This document shows, in pieces, positions 35,234 to 48,123 of a stretch of DNA of 64,000 bases. The first letter of the stretch is position 1; each line of letters opens with the position of its first letter. The DNA comes from Hygrocybe punicea (taxonomy: Eukaryota > Basidiomycota > Agaricomycetes > Agaricales > Hygrophoraceae), in NCBI GenBank assembly GCA_963556145.1, contig OY744469.1:2700767-2764766 (forward strand), read 5' to 3'. The translations under genes were made by a program, and so were the position numbers. The notes under the pieces were generated by a model. It made no database searches, was not told the DNA's origin, and worked only from the letters and a program-made list of their open reading frames with translations.

Positions 35234-38200
35234 ATGGCGGTAGCCGTCCTACAAACTTCGGCTCCTTCGATATCCAATCGTTTCCTCATGCCAAACCACC
35301 GAAACCTCAATGCTCATCGTTCTCGCTCGCCCCCCGCTGCTTCGTCCTCTCCTTTCTCCCAACAACCCTCATCCTCTACTTCTTCCCCTCTCCCTGAAGC
35401 AACCGATCCTCCACCAAACGCTATCAAACGCCTTATCGAACAGACTTTCACGAGAAGGTCCAGACCCGTTCTCCAGCCAGTCGATGAGATGGCAACCCTT
35501 ACGGCCAGAGGGAGTAAAGGAAAAGAAAAGGCGATCCCGGACGATATCCCAAAGGACAAGGAAAGACTAAATATGCTCCAGCGGTTCGAGTCGAAGGTCT
35601 TGCTCCGCCGCGGTGGACGTGACCATGTCGCTCCCTCCCCTTCCCCTGTATCCCCTTCCAAATCTCCCGGAAAGAGTAGTGATGCAATTCGAGCTGCAGG
35701 CTTTAGTTTTGTAGGTTCGATACGGCAGGCGTCCATGTCCTCACCCACTTTGTTGGCTTCCGATCCCTTCCCTTCTCCGCAATCTCGTTCTCCTAACCCA
35801 CCTGCACCACCGCCCAAGAATGATGGTCCGAGTACCCCCACCCGGACTAGAAGGTCGAGCATACAACACTCTCAGAGGGATATCTCTGGTCCCATACCCA
35901 TGACGCCCAAGCGCGCGAACGACAATGCTGTACTTGGTTCCAGCCAGTCACCAAGAGATCGTTCTCGCGGTCACAGAGCGACCCATTCAACGCCCCCGGT
36001 CCTCCCTTCCTCATCATCCACCGTCTCTCTCCTCACCGCTCACCGTCCTTTACACCATACGCCACAAAAAATTACGCGAGACCCACCATGTCCTCCACCT
36101 CCGTCCAGCCACCTCTCCACCAGCTCAAGAAGACCTGGGGCATCCAGCTCTGGTAACCTCCCTCTCAGTGGCTCTCCAGACTCTCCCAGGACAATCCGTT
36201 GTTCAAGTCCCGTCTCCCAAAAATCCCCAACACCCCGGGTGCGGCTGGCACAGTCTCCACGTGGTCTCGCGTCAGCCTCAACTTCTCATCTCCCTCCATC
36301 TCCTACAACACCTACTCCTCGAAGACCCTCTATTGATTCACAGCAACGTCCTTCGGAAGGAGGTTCTCGAACGTCTTCTCCGTCTTCTCCATCCTCCCCG
36401 ATTCAGATATCGCCGTTCTCATTATCGCAGAGTCGACATCACAACGCATCAACCACATCCTTATCCTCCCCGCCAAACCCAGAACATCGCGAGCTTATCC
36501 GCAAGGCAACCTCGCTGCTGTGCAAGGAAATGACACGACCGACCTTACACATGATACGAAACGAGTCTACGGTGAAAGAGTGGGAGGAAGTTGAACTACG
36601 CTTGCGGGCGCTCGTGCGGCTTGAGCGGATGTGGGTGAAGAATGCTGGGGCTGGTGTGACACCGCTGAATGTCAGTGGTGGGATGACCTCCACAGGACTA
36701 AGTGCTGGCGGGGAGGAGAGGGAGAGACGTCTCTTTGGTGATGCACTACGGGATGGCTTCGTTCTATGCCTGTGAGTGTCTGGAATGATTATCCTTTGGG
36801 TGTTACTGAAAATGTTCTGTTGTCAGCCTCATGAATAAACTTCGATCAAGCTCAGTCGTTCGTCCAGATTCACGCGCTTCCAACGTTACCAAGTTCCTTG
36901 CCGCCTGCGCATCGTATGGTTTATCCTCTGAAGACCTCTTTCAACCAGACGATCTCGTTGAAGCCTCTGGCGAGTCTCTGGCACGCGTAGCACGAACAAT
37001 AATCACTTTGATCAAGTTCGTGGACTCGCCTTTACCGGGCAGATCAAAGTACCTTTCTGGCCAGGCCAAGGGTCCTATTAACGCTCCAGGCAACAGTCTT
37101 TACAGCCAAGGGACAGGTTCGCGGGCAGCTGCCTCCACCCCCAATCTGAGCATCGCCAAATTGCAACGTTCGATATCGCCAACAGGGCCGTCGTCTCCTA
37201 CTGGCCGCAGGAGATTCAGCCCTCCCGCTATGCACTCCAACAGCCTCGACGAAAGCACCACCGGTGTGTCCAGCTCTGGCAAACCGACAAGACGTGACCG
37301 GGTTCTGGCGTTGGTGGTAGATGTCAGCAACGATCGGGTCATTAACAATGGAGTTCCCCTGAAGCCTCCTCCCAAGTCTCCGCTCCGAGCCCAAGCACCG
37401 AAGCGGATCGATGACGACGGGAACGATCTCTTCACGCGGCCCGTGTGGCCCGCGACTTCTGACAGGGCGTCTGTCGCAGATTCCACACGTGTCTTGGTGC
37501 CAGATTCAACTCGAGCATCGTTGGCTGACCCCATTCCCATTGCCCAACGACAGTCAACGGCGTCTGGGACGACGGATACCACGAATACCACGATGTTTTC
37601 GAGTCTTCTGGAGGCTCGGCGAACCAACAGCAGCAGCAACAATACGAAATTCGCCACTATCCGGACTGTGACAACGGAGGCGACATCTGAGGCGCCTTCG
37701 TTCACTCCCGCGGAAGGGGATTTTGTAGCTGGATCCATAACTGATGATTTGGCGAGGCAAAGAGCATTAGATCTTGCCAAATACTCTAGAGAGCGCCGGC
37801 AAAGTGATACGGGTGGTGTTGACCTGTCGAGAGTAGTCGAGGAGGCGGAGGAGAGCCAGTCCAGCTGCAAGACAAGAAACAAGGTGCATAAAGGCAGGGC
37901 GAACCCGCCGGATCAGGAGCGGGAGAAAGCGGAAACGATGAACCAGATTCATTTGGGCAAAGGTAAATGGCCTGACGATTTCTTCACGCCTCAACTTCAA
38001 AGCCCCATATCCGCCGACTCACGTTCGCCGGATCAAGATGACGTCCCTTCTCATACATCAACTCCAATACCTATCCCTCCGCCGAGGAAACTTGCTATTA
38101 TTGGCACTAGTCGGCATAACGAGAGTCTCGAGGCACTGCCGGAGCTCCCTCGCAGGCCCATGCATCGACCCAGGCACAGTGTCGACGCTCCTGGTCTATT

Positions 38201-40580
38201 GCCTAAAGAGTCTATCCTTCCCCGAGACGGCAGTCCAGATGGCACACCCTCTGCGTCAGGTAGGGTTATGCTCAGACGTCACAGCACTAAACCTAATGGA
38301 CAACGTAACGGCGTCTATATCCCGCGGGCGAGCTTCGACAATCCTCGAAATTCCAATGGCAGTGGCGATTCGCTTGTTCCTTTCCCCCGAGCCGTGTCAG
38401 GGGACCACGGTCCAGCATCGCCATCACCACCCTCGTCGTTCGATGGTCGGGTTAGCGTGGAACCATCTGTCATTAATGACAAACCACGTCCCCCTCGGGG
38501 CCGTTTCCAGAGTGAGATTGAAGGATCCAGCTCAAGGCGCACTCGACCGAGTTCGTATGACGAAATGGGTGCGAGACCAGTTCGGTCGAGGTTCGAGAGT
38601 ATGGTCAACTTGGGGGTGGTAACGGGTAACGCGAGTGCGAGTGACTTGATGTCCCGAGATTCCATGGATGGGAGTGCAGTTCGAAAGACGCTTATCATCA
38701 AAGAACAAGGCAAACCTCCAACTCACTTCGTAAGTCTTATCTTACATTAAAAGCCAGTTGATGTGTTCGGAACTTCAGCTCATCCCGTTGCTCGAATATA
38801 GCAATTGGGTAACTGCATTGGCCGCGGACAGTTTGGCTCAGTTTACCGAGCGCTGAATCTGAACACCGGCCAAATGGTGGCTGTGAAACGTATTCGCCTT
38901 GAGGGTCTGAAGGAAGAAGAAGTCACCCAGTTGATGAGGGAGGTCGATCTTGTCAAGAGTCTTTCGCACCCCAGCATCGTCAAGTATGAGGGAATGGCGA
39001 GAGACGACGATACCCTCAGCATTGTCCTCGAGTGAGCACGTCATCTATTTTTTGTGGATACACAACTCACTCCCTTGTAGGTACGCGGAAAACGGCTCAC
39101 TCGGTCAAACTCTCAAGGCTTTTGGTAAATTGAACGAACGTCTTGTCGCAAGTTATGTCGTAAAAATCCTTGAAGGTCTTCACTACCTACATGAAAGTGG
39201 CGTCGTGCACTGCGATCTGAAGGCAGCCAACATTCTTACCACCAAGAATGGGAACGTAAAGCTTTCTGACTTTGGCGTCTCGCTCAATCTTCGGGCTATG
39301 GAACGCGAGAGTAAGGATGTTGCAGGTACTCCAAACTGGATGGCGCCCGAGGTAATCGAACTAAAGGGAGCCTCGGCAAAGTCGGATATCTGGTCCTTGG
39401 GATGTACAGTGATCGAGTTGTTGACTGGGCGTCCTCCATATGCCGAGATTGCAAACAGCATGTCAGGTCCGTGGCTAATGCCTTTTTTCTCTGCAAGGTT
39501 GGTCTAACACTACTATAGTTATGTTCAGAATTGTGGAGGACAGAATGCCTCCCCTGCCGGAAGGCTGCACACCGCTCCTTCAAGACTTTTTAACTCGATG
39601 TTTCAACAAGGATGCTACAAAACGGCCCAACGCCGAAACGCTCTGTGAACATGCGTGGCTCAAAAAAACCCTGGCTGCCCACAAGGTTTGCTCGGGTACT
39701 TTATAATGTATTGTAATTTATGGATTGTTGTCGACAGGAACTGCATCACCAGGATAGTATACCCTTCCTACGCCGTGTCAGCGCCGAGTATCAGAAGTCC
39801 GAGGCCGCGCGCATATTATCTCAGATCGAAATGCCAGCGACTCCAACGGACAACTCACCACGAACGAACGGGTTTGTTCACCCATCCCCAACTGGGCATC
39901 GACCACCAAATCCCACTTCTCGCGATCATGAACCCATCTCTCCTCGTGAACACTCGTTTGTGAGAACAACCTTTTACAAGCGTATGTGTTGCCCATTCGA
40001 CCCACGCAAAATATCTAATTTATCGACTATCGTTATCTATCTCTAGCCATGAAATGTAGAGTGTGCCTCCTCAGTACAAAGAAGAACGCTGTCATATGTG
40101 AACAGTGCAGCCTCATTTCACACTCCAAGTGTTCTGTCAATGCGCCCCCGACTTGTGACCTTCGCGCCCAGATGCTCTCGTATGTGCAGTACGCAGTGAA
40201 TGGCAACCCTGGGAGTGTTTACTCGAACCCTTCCGATATATTCAATGGTGTTGTCCCAACAAGTCCTGAGTCGGATGTGTCCTACGTTACTCGCACGCCT
40301 CGAACGAGTCTCGATAACGCACCCCCTACGGCCTTCAAATTCATGGCTGCATTTAAGCGGTCAAAGTGGAGCCGGTCCCCTGAACCAGCACAACCAGCAT
40401 CGTCCTCCTTGCCCACACCATCTGCCATGCCGCAAGAAGGTGAACGAAGACTAGGGATTCAGAGACGGGAAGACCGTCCCCGATCGATAGTGAGCAATGG
40501 CACAAGTCTGAACACTTCGAGTTCGAGGAGCACTGCGACTGCCACAGAGAGTTTGTCAAGCAGGCGTGACGCTAGTGGGT

Positions 40581-40611
<31 letters not shown>

Positions 40612-40819
40612 ACCTAGGACGGACAGTCGGTTCTCCGCCACCGCTGATTCCGAAGGATTCAGGTCGTCGCCATTATCAGAGCTATCGGCAACTCCTCTCC
40701 TCGATAACGACCTAGCGGACACGAGTCCAGATTCCATACCCGGCAGCATGCCACCTGATACAAAGGCACAGAAGAAGCGTAAGAAGGACTCCAAAGCAGG
40801 AGCCTGCATTGTACAATAA
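35234..40819 (+). CDS. Cdc15/Cdc7-like STE kinase with CH-like, C1-like and CaaX parts
   Basis: Very large (about 1700 residues) protein kinase of the STE11/Cdc15 type; relatives act in septation signalling at spindle poles. The start is the first in-frame ATG (35234). A long Ser/Pro-rich region precedes a calponin-homology-like segment ([12 protein letters not shown], intron, [39 protein letters not shown]). A second disordered region leads to the kinase: [20 protein letters not shown], catalytic loop [12 protein letters not shown] (Cys for Arg in HRD), [19 protein letters not shown] and [15 protein letters not shown]. After the kinase a C1-like zinc motif follows: [29 protein letters not shown]. 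The protein ends ...CIVQ, a CaaX prenylation box. It has about six introns. Alternative start: 35291. Confidence 0.88.
40583..40612 (+). repeat. GGGACA hexanucleotide array in the kinase gene
   Basis: Four to five copies of GGGACA encode a Gly-Thr repeat in the C-terminal disordered tail. This is a plausible site of length polymorphism that keeps the frame. Confidence 0.75.
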
Positions 40820-41656
40820 ACTCATTTGAGAATTGTTTATTTTTTCATTCTCTAACTTTGTGTGTATTTCACTCACCGCAAACCTTCCATAGTACCATCA
40901 CCTGATGCATATGTACTTTCATCTATTCCCGCATCTACATTTGTCCACGCAATGCATCCTATATTCAGGGATAATATTAATATAACTGCCAGTACTTACT
41001 ACGGAAGGAAAATCATCGAGATCTGTTGTGATCATGTGGCTTGGGATTATAAGTAATGGGCCTTATATGTAAACCACCGTGGCAACTCTTTTCAAAAGTC
41101 CAACATGGGCAGGCTTGCTTCCTGGGCCTGAAAGGCCTCCGAGGTCGTCGTGCAAGAAACAAATCTCTGACATCTATTCCCGAACTTTTAGGATGGTCCA
41201 ATCAGGCCGCTATTCGCCGCACTGTTTCAAGCTTTACGGAAACACAACGAAATCTCCGAGATTTTATGCTCGATTCTGAGGTCGACACGTTTTCTTATCT
41301 CGTAAAGAGAATGGAGGCTATCACGTAAACGAAGAGAACCTCGCGTGCAGTACAGTAGGTCAGTTTTCAAAGAGTATGATCAAAACCAGCTACTGAAGAA
41401 AACAATCTCCTGGTAACCGCAGTAAGTGCCAGTGGGGATTTGACTGTTTGACTCACAGGACTGTGTGGACCACCAAATGCGCGGACTCAAAATCGAACAG
41501 ATTACGGGCTTGCTTCGCCGTTTTTGAGGTTGCGGATCTCTAAAGACGTCATTGCCACGCCAAAGATCACTATTGCGGCGATTCCACGGACATGGTCCTG
41601 ATAAAACGTTTTTGGTGCAGAGTGATCACATCCGTGCTTGTCTTTTGGTCGTCAAG
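40820..41656. other. Intergenic region, no gene recognised
   Basis: Contains the 3' flank of the kinase gene and the presumed promoter of the secreted-protein gene. Short open frames at 41056-41328 show no domain or splice support. Confidence 0.5.
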
Positions 41657-42763
41657 ATGCAGCTCCTGAGTGCTCTGGTCTTCGCTTTGTTGGCCAGTAC
41701 CACATGCATTGCCGTCCCAACGGAGTCCAATAGTCAAAGGCTTGCCCGTGGTCTCCCCCCCTTGCCCCCCAAATTTGGTCGTACCCTACCCGGATTTGCG
41801 CGTGCCGCTACCCCTGCATTCGGTATGTCCAGTTCAAAACCTGCGTTTGACCCGACTTAGAATATTGGCTGGCAGGAGCGAAGCGTTCCATTCCCTCCTC
41901 GACACCACCTATCACGTAAAGCCTTTATGGGATAGCTTTATGATTATGATTAATATTCTTATTTTGTTCACCTCAAGATACACTGGTCACATTGAAGTGC
42001 GGAACAAACAAGGTGCGGTTCTTGGACACGTAAAGAATTGGTCTGGTCAAGATCCCATGTAGGTGGAGATACCCTTGTTGATAATCGAGTCGCTGACCAG
42101 GTTGCAGTAATGGTATCAACCTCGGAGATCCTTCGCAAGATCTTTCCATCCAGTTCACGACCTCCACCGTTCCTTTCGACATTTTGGCTACGGCAAGCAA
42201 ATATATCTTCACCCAGTGCTCTTTTGCCTTAGGATTTCTCGTCTAGAATCCTCACTTCACTGCACCTTTCTTCGTCGGACTTGCCGGTCATGACACTCTC
42301 GGCCCTGGTTCCGCAAAGTGAGTCGTATCTCATCTATTACTATATCACAACATCGATTTAATCTGACATCTGATTCACGCCAGCACCGTTTTGTTTACGA
42401 ACGGGTCCCCAACCCCAAAAAATTCACCGCCCGTGAATGGATTCGAGTCCGCCGTTTGGTCATTCGATATCGTGACCAGGGAATTGACTGGTACAGCAAA
42501 GTTTTGCATTAGTCTAACGTAGCTATTAACCAATCTCCAGTTCAATGGATCAATCCGGACAACACGAAGGCCTTGACCGTTATTGGCTATGACATCCGCG
42601 AAAATCAGTTCGTAGTGACTGGCGACCTTGATGAATGGGAACACGAACATCCCGATTTCTTTGCCGATCCTGTCGTGAGTTGGCTTCATTCAAAGAGTTA
42701 CGTGTGGCGGAGCTCAGATGCTGCCTCTCTTCAATTCCGCAGCAATTTTTCCTCGCCAATTGA
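41657..42763 (+). CDS. Small secreted protein, basidiomycete-specific type
   Basis: The start at 41657 gives a clear signal peptide (MQLLSALVFALLASTTCIAV). A Pro/Arg-rich propeptide-like stretch follows (SQRLARGLPPLPPKFG). Seven exons can be joined by GT-AG or GC-AG introns into one frame: PSSTPPIT, RYTGHIEVRNKQGAVLGHVKN, INGINLGDPSQDLSIQF, FDILAT, NPHFTAPFFVGLAGHDTLGPGSA, VLFTNGSPTPKNSPPVNGF, AVWSFDIVTRELTVQWINPD, IGYDIRENQFVVTGDL, ADPVQFFLAN, stop. This beta-rich pattern (AVWSFD...W-NPD...YD...F-TGD) recurs in secreted proteins of basidiomycetes; the function is unknown to me. The intron at 42193-42246 has a GCAAGC donor. About 240 residues. Confidence 0.72.
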
Positions 42764-43298
42764 GAGAACTGTTCTGTCCTCATTTGACTACGGACATGTA
42801 GAAATATTCATTGACCTCATCTTTGGGACGAGCCCACGGACCCTTTCCAACGAACTTTGGACTTTCACATATGCCCGCTTCCAAACTTGTTTGTTTTGTC
42901 CTCGAACGTGTTGTAGTAATATTTCGTGACACTGGCTTCAAAAGCAAGAAATTCTGAGTTTACTAGTACATCCGAATCACGCCTTGCATCCTCTCATGAT
43001 CGGGTTGCCTCTGCTATTGAGTCTTGGCATTCAAATATGGAGGTATACCGCTACCACAGCCAGCAATTCGCTGCCCTTTTGGCAGGAGTTCCTTATAATA
43101 AGATCACCCCTCACAGGAGACAAATGTGGATTTTTTGTCATCAAATAATATGTAGATATCCAGTTATGTTTGGGGTACAGTGCTCAATGGCTCCTTTGAT
43201 TCTTTGAACACTACCAGTCCTTTGAACACCCTAATATAATTGATTCTGTGCTGATTTCTAAAAAGTGTTCTAATCCCTTCAGTGCATCATTTGACTAT

Positions 43299-44012
43299 CT
43301 TTATTGCTGTTTGCAAAAGTGTTGGCACATCACGTGATTTTCATAAAGGTGTGCATAACAATGTTTGATTTATTTCTTGATAAATATGTATCAGAGCACT
43401 ACAACTTGTATGTAAAACTTGTAGAGGTTATTTTTCTGTGTGGAATGGCTGAACTAAAATAAGAATTTGACATATAAATAATTTGAAATACCTAAATTAC
43501 TCCAAAATCACTGTTTGAATTTTTCTGAGTCATTTAGTCCTGATTCATGTTTATTTATATGCTAGAAAAGTAGAATGTAATGTTCTTGCTGGTTTTGCAA
43601 AGAAAATTTACCATTTCAAATCTTTGTTCAAGAATTATAAATATCTTTAGTTAATTCATATCATCTTATTGGACTACACATAATTAATAGGATTAATTTT
43701 GGTTCATATCTATACAAAGTGATCAAGAGCATTACATGCTACTTGTCTAGCATATAAATAAACATGAATCAGGACTAAATGACTCAGAAAAATTCAAACA
43801 GTGATTTTGGAGTAATTTATGTATTTCAAATTATTTATATGTCAAATTCTTATTTTAGTTTGGCCATTCCATGCAGAAAAATAACCTCTACAAGTTTTAC
43901 TTACAAGTTGTAGTGCTCTGATGCATATTTATCAAGAAATAAATCAAACATTGTTATACACACTTTTATGAAAATCACGTGATGTGCCAACACTTTTGCA
44001 AACAGGAATAAA
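43299..44012. mobile_element. MITE with 267-bp inverted arms, Tc1/mariner-like
   Basis: Arms at 43299-43566 and 43746-44012 are reverse complements with few mismatches, separated by about 180 bp. The ends read TTTATTGCTGTTTGCAAAAG and TTTATTCCTGTTTGCAAAAG, and both contain the block GGCACATCACGTGATTTTCAT. No coding sequence is present. TA dinucleotides lie next to both ends, compatible with a TA target site, but the duplication cannot be proven. Confidence 0.82.
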
Positions 44013-44273
44013 TATATGAGCAACTTCTGCCTACTCAGATTTTGTTCAAGATAATTTGGCTACCTCTGGCATTTTAGGTTAATTTTTGTGTTAAAAGGAG
44101 CCATTGAATACTGTAGCTAAGTGACATACATTTAATGAACCAGTTTTATTAATAAATTGAAATAAATAAATAAGCATTATAAAGTAGTCTGGTTGTGACC
44201 GGTTATAACCAGTTGCACTCCAGTTTTAAGTCATCAGGGATACCTGTCTCTTCTTAATTGTCTTAATTTTAGT

Positions 44274-44751
44274 TTTATTACAACTGTTTTCTTAATTCTT
44301 GATTCTTTTTGGATTTTTTTAAGAGTTTAGGAAAATGTTGACTTAGAAAATTTTTAAGTGCTGTGTTTTGTATCTCATGGAATACTGCATGGATTGATAT
44401 GGTTATAGAGGGAAAGTTGGACTGTTTCTTAAGGGCTTTCCACTCCTGTAATTACATTTGGAAAATATTTAGTGTGTGGTGAGTTGTGGATGAAACAAAA
44501 GGTGTCAAAAAGTACTTGTTTACCTTTTGTTTCATCCACAACTCACCACACACTAAATATTTTCCAAATGTAATTACAGGAGTGGAAAGCCCTTAAGAAA
44601 CAGTCCAACTTTCCCTCTATAACCATATCAATCCATGCAGTATTCCATGAGATACAAAACACAGCACTCAAAAATTTTCTCAGTCAACATTTTCCTAAAC
44701 TCTCAAAAAAATCCAAAAAGTCTCAAGAATTAAGAAAACAGCTGTAATAAG
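44274..44751. repeat. Near-perfect 230-bp hairpin (fold-back)
   Basis: The left arm (44274-44503) and right arm (44522-44751) are reverse complements with only scattered mismatches. The loop is 18 nt (44504-44521). A transcript would fold into a long double-stranded hairpin. No gene overlaps. The outer boundaries fade into non-matching DNA without a clear target duplication, so it may be a fold-back transposon or a replication-born palindrome. Confidence 0.88.
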
Positions 44752-44835
44752 ACAGCATACTGTGTGCAGAGGTACTTGGTCACACCAGGTACCTGCAGTT
44801 CATGATTATATGTCTATCTATGATATGGCCACAAT

Positions 44836-46673
44836 TGTTACAGATCGCTGTCTTAATAGCAGACTCCGGCAACAATCAAACCAAATGAGGATGTAATAGG
44901 AGTAAGCAAGTACAAATGGAGTAAGAAGGGGAGGGATTTGTCTGGGTGATTCTGGGTATGCAATTGGGGGAAGAGTAGCTAGACTAAACTTAGCAAAAGT
45001 AAACTACTGTTACGTTTCCAACTCCGCTTCCAACCCTGATGCCCATTCTGATACCCACCATGACGATTCTGCACTGCACACCTTCCTTTTTCATTTCTTT
45101 TTGTCCTTTGTCTTCCTTTCAACGTCATTGTTTCTTCATTCGGACATCCTTGTATTTTCTTATTCTTGTTCTCTTTTTGTCCCTTCTTCTAGAACAATCC
45201 AGACCGACCATGGACATATCCCACGTGACCTTGTTGTACCCGAATAGTCTCCTTGCCGATGGACGTCACCAACATTGTCTTTTCCCTTCGATATCTTGTT
45301 TACGCTATCCCACGACAAACCGATCACAATGGCTGTACTCCCGACACAGCTCATTACCGTAATTGTTATTGGCAGCATTGCCATCACCTTCCTGATCGGT
45401 TTCTACCTTGTTATGATCTATCTTTGGCATCGGCACCAAAACCCTTCCGCCATTGATACTTCTGACTTCCACCTCGACAATATATCGACACGTAATTGAC
45501 AATTGCCATTCCCGGATATTTGGTTTCCATATTCATACCCTGTGCCCACCATTATCCTCCCTGACGATCCGACGACATTCCTCACCTGCATGCGAACTCT
45601 GGACAATCCCCGATCACAAGACATTTCACTGTTCTCTCTAATCCGACCATCGCCGGAGCATACTCTTTTAGACTTCGACCACAGACCATACGACTCCCCA
45701 AACAGTGAACCAACCCCTATCGCATATTGTTCGCACGACACCACTTCAATGCAGTACCCGACGACTTGTTCCCACAGCTTGTCACTCATGCCATGACTCG
45801 ACACCTGGACCCACGTTCATTTATCCTTTTCCATCATGATCTCGATACCTCCCACACTCGTTTACAATGATACCCTTTCTTGGACGAATACCGACATCAA
45901 GTGGACCTTCTTGTTCCACAAACAGGACAAGACATCGCTCCTCGATACGTCATCAACACAGACATCGTCATCCGGTACAGCTTGTGCTGTTCACATGTCT
46001 GACCTCGACTAGCCCACCGTCCTAGTTGGTTTTCCTTCCACACATTCCTTTGTTTTCTTTCATGCAAACCTTGCCACTACATCCACACCACCTCAAGACA
46101 TTCTCATCACCAATCCCACACTGGATGATACCCATCTTCGACCCGACCGTGCAATGCACTTGCTAGATTGCACACTTGCTTGTTACAGCAAGTGTAGACC
46201 CCGAATAAGCAATTCTGCACATCACATGATCCGATGACAAATCATCCGAGTCATCTGGACCTCACCTCTCCCTCAATGACACCCGGGCCTCCAGTTGGAT
46301 CGCGAGAACATCGACATGAGGACGTCTCATGTATGCCTCATGGTGAACACATGGTAGAGTTGGACATGTTGTGGCTTCATGGTTGTATTCCTATTTACCT
46401 CCCCTCAAGACCAGCCACTATATGTACTGTTCTTGTTGTTGGTTCGGACTTCTTCTTCTTTTCCTTTCCTTACGTTTAGTCTGGTTCTTGGGGCAGACTC
46501 ATCTTGTTTTGGGTAACCCCCACGGCTCGCAATGACACTAGACCTTGACCCCCCCTGTTGGCAGTGTTGTCTTAGCTGTAAGCAACAATGAAAGCTGCTG
46601 TCCTCTCCTCTGGAATCCGATCCCTAGTTAAGTTGATTGTTGCCGGAGCCCGCTGCAGAAGCGATCCGTAACA
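44836..46673. mobile_element. 1.84-kb unit with inverted TGTTACRGATCGC ends
   Basis: The left end reads TGTTACAGATCGC and, 20 bases later, CTCCGGCAACAATCAA. The right end, reverse complemented, reads TGTTACGGATCGC and then CTCCGGCAACAATCAA. The ends satisfy TG...CA, so this could be a large solo LTR. The 45-bp inverted match is, however, unusually long for an LTR and would also fit a DNA element. The interior has no intact gene; open frames at 45275-45499 and 45503-45796 have hydrophobic or low-complexity products without recognised domains. No target duplication was found. Confidence 0.55.
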
Positions 46674-48123
46674 ACTACAAATGTCTGAGTTATATAGCGA
46701 TGTGATGGTGAGTTCTGTTGTAGACCCGAATGGGAATCTACGAAAAGGGGTGATCAGCTAAGAAGTGATCAGAGGAGTTTAGTGTCTTTGTAGTGTCTAA
46801 TCAATCCAACCCGAATCCAGGGGTTCTGGATCAGAGGGGAAGTGTAGGGAGTGGAGTTACGAAGACTAATATGGAGACGATACGAAGGGAGGACTAAGAA
46901 ATAGAACTGAAGGGGAGCGATAACCTGTATTTTCTATATGGTTGTAGTATAAGAGTACATCTTTTATACTACTGGGAGAGATCCTGTGCTGTAGTAACTA
47001 TGTACTACAACCGAAGGCTGTAACTGATGGTAGAGAGGTGGAGCGGAGTATAGGGGGAATGGTGCTATGTACTAAGTAACGGGAAATGAAGATATATCAT
47101 ATGTAACTATATACATACTGATTCCGGGTCGTTAGAGACATCGCATCTTGAGTATGAACGATTCCGGAGGCGGAATCCGGAGCGGAATCGACGGAAAGGA
47201 CCGGAAACGGGCGGAATCGATGATACATGAATGGGAATGGACGAGGACGAAGTGGGATATGAAGAGGATTCGGGTCCAGAGGGCCCGGAGCCTCTACAGC
47301 GAACATCTTCAGGGCAGGTTTCTTCATCATGATCTGTGGTAACAGTGAAGCTGAGCTCCATGATGAATGGCGTCTTCATATTGTTTGTGGAATGTGCGTG
47401 TTGGGGTGCCAACGTGGTGGCCAACAACTGGTTTGTGAGTCTGGTGACAACAACTGGAGGATGTTGTGATTATGCTGTGCGGTGTTGTTCAAGGCGTGTA
47501 CCAGGATTTGTGATTCAGTGGTGATCAGTGTGACAATGTGATTGTGATTGTCATCAATGATATTATGAACCCAATTGATGATGTTGGGGGTTGGATCGGG
47601 GTTAGAATCGGAGTGAAAGGTAACAACAATAGTGATAGTTACAACTCATAAGAACATTATGCACAACTGTCATTCTTTCCAACAAGTACCCACTTTTGTA
47701 AAAACACAGGTAGTCGAACTTCAAAGGCATTAAGTACCATAGTTTTGGTCAATAGAATCATAAATTTGGAATTCATACATAAGAAGAGCAACTTCCTGGT
47801 CAGGGTCAAAAATGGACACTCCTGTACTATTCTCACTCCTGCAGGATTTTTAGCCTTGTAACTCTCATTCAAATTATATAGATATCTTCCTGAGACAAAT
47901 GTCTATCACCTTGAAAAAAAAGATAATTTATGAATATCTTTGAAGTTGTACACCAAAACATTTAGTGTGACCAAGTAGTGGGTCATGCACAGTAAGACAG
48001 ATTAAGAAATGGGATTGACTTATTCTGTCTTATTTTGGTCTTGATGTTAAGAATAAGGCATATTAAGATCTTAAGTAACACATGGTTTTCCTGATGAAGA
48101 ATAAATATTCTTGTTAACTGAAC
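46674..48123. other. Repeat-like intergenic DNA, no gene recognised
   Basis: AT-rich with scattered short inverted motifs (for example GTAGTATAAGAGTAC... with TTTTATACTACTGG near 46945-46975). It is probably decayed transposon sequence. No open frame with recognisable similarity was found. Confidence 0.5.

Noticed and set aside
45275..45499. Small membrane-protein-like frame (hydrophobic helix)
   Set aside because: Lies within the 44836-46673 repeat unit; no homologue recognised and no surrounding gene structure.
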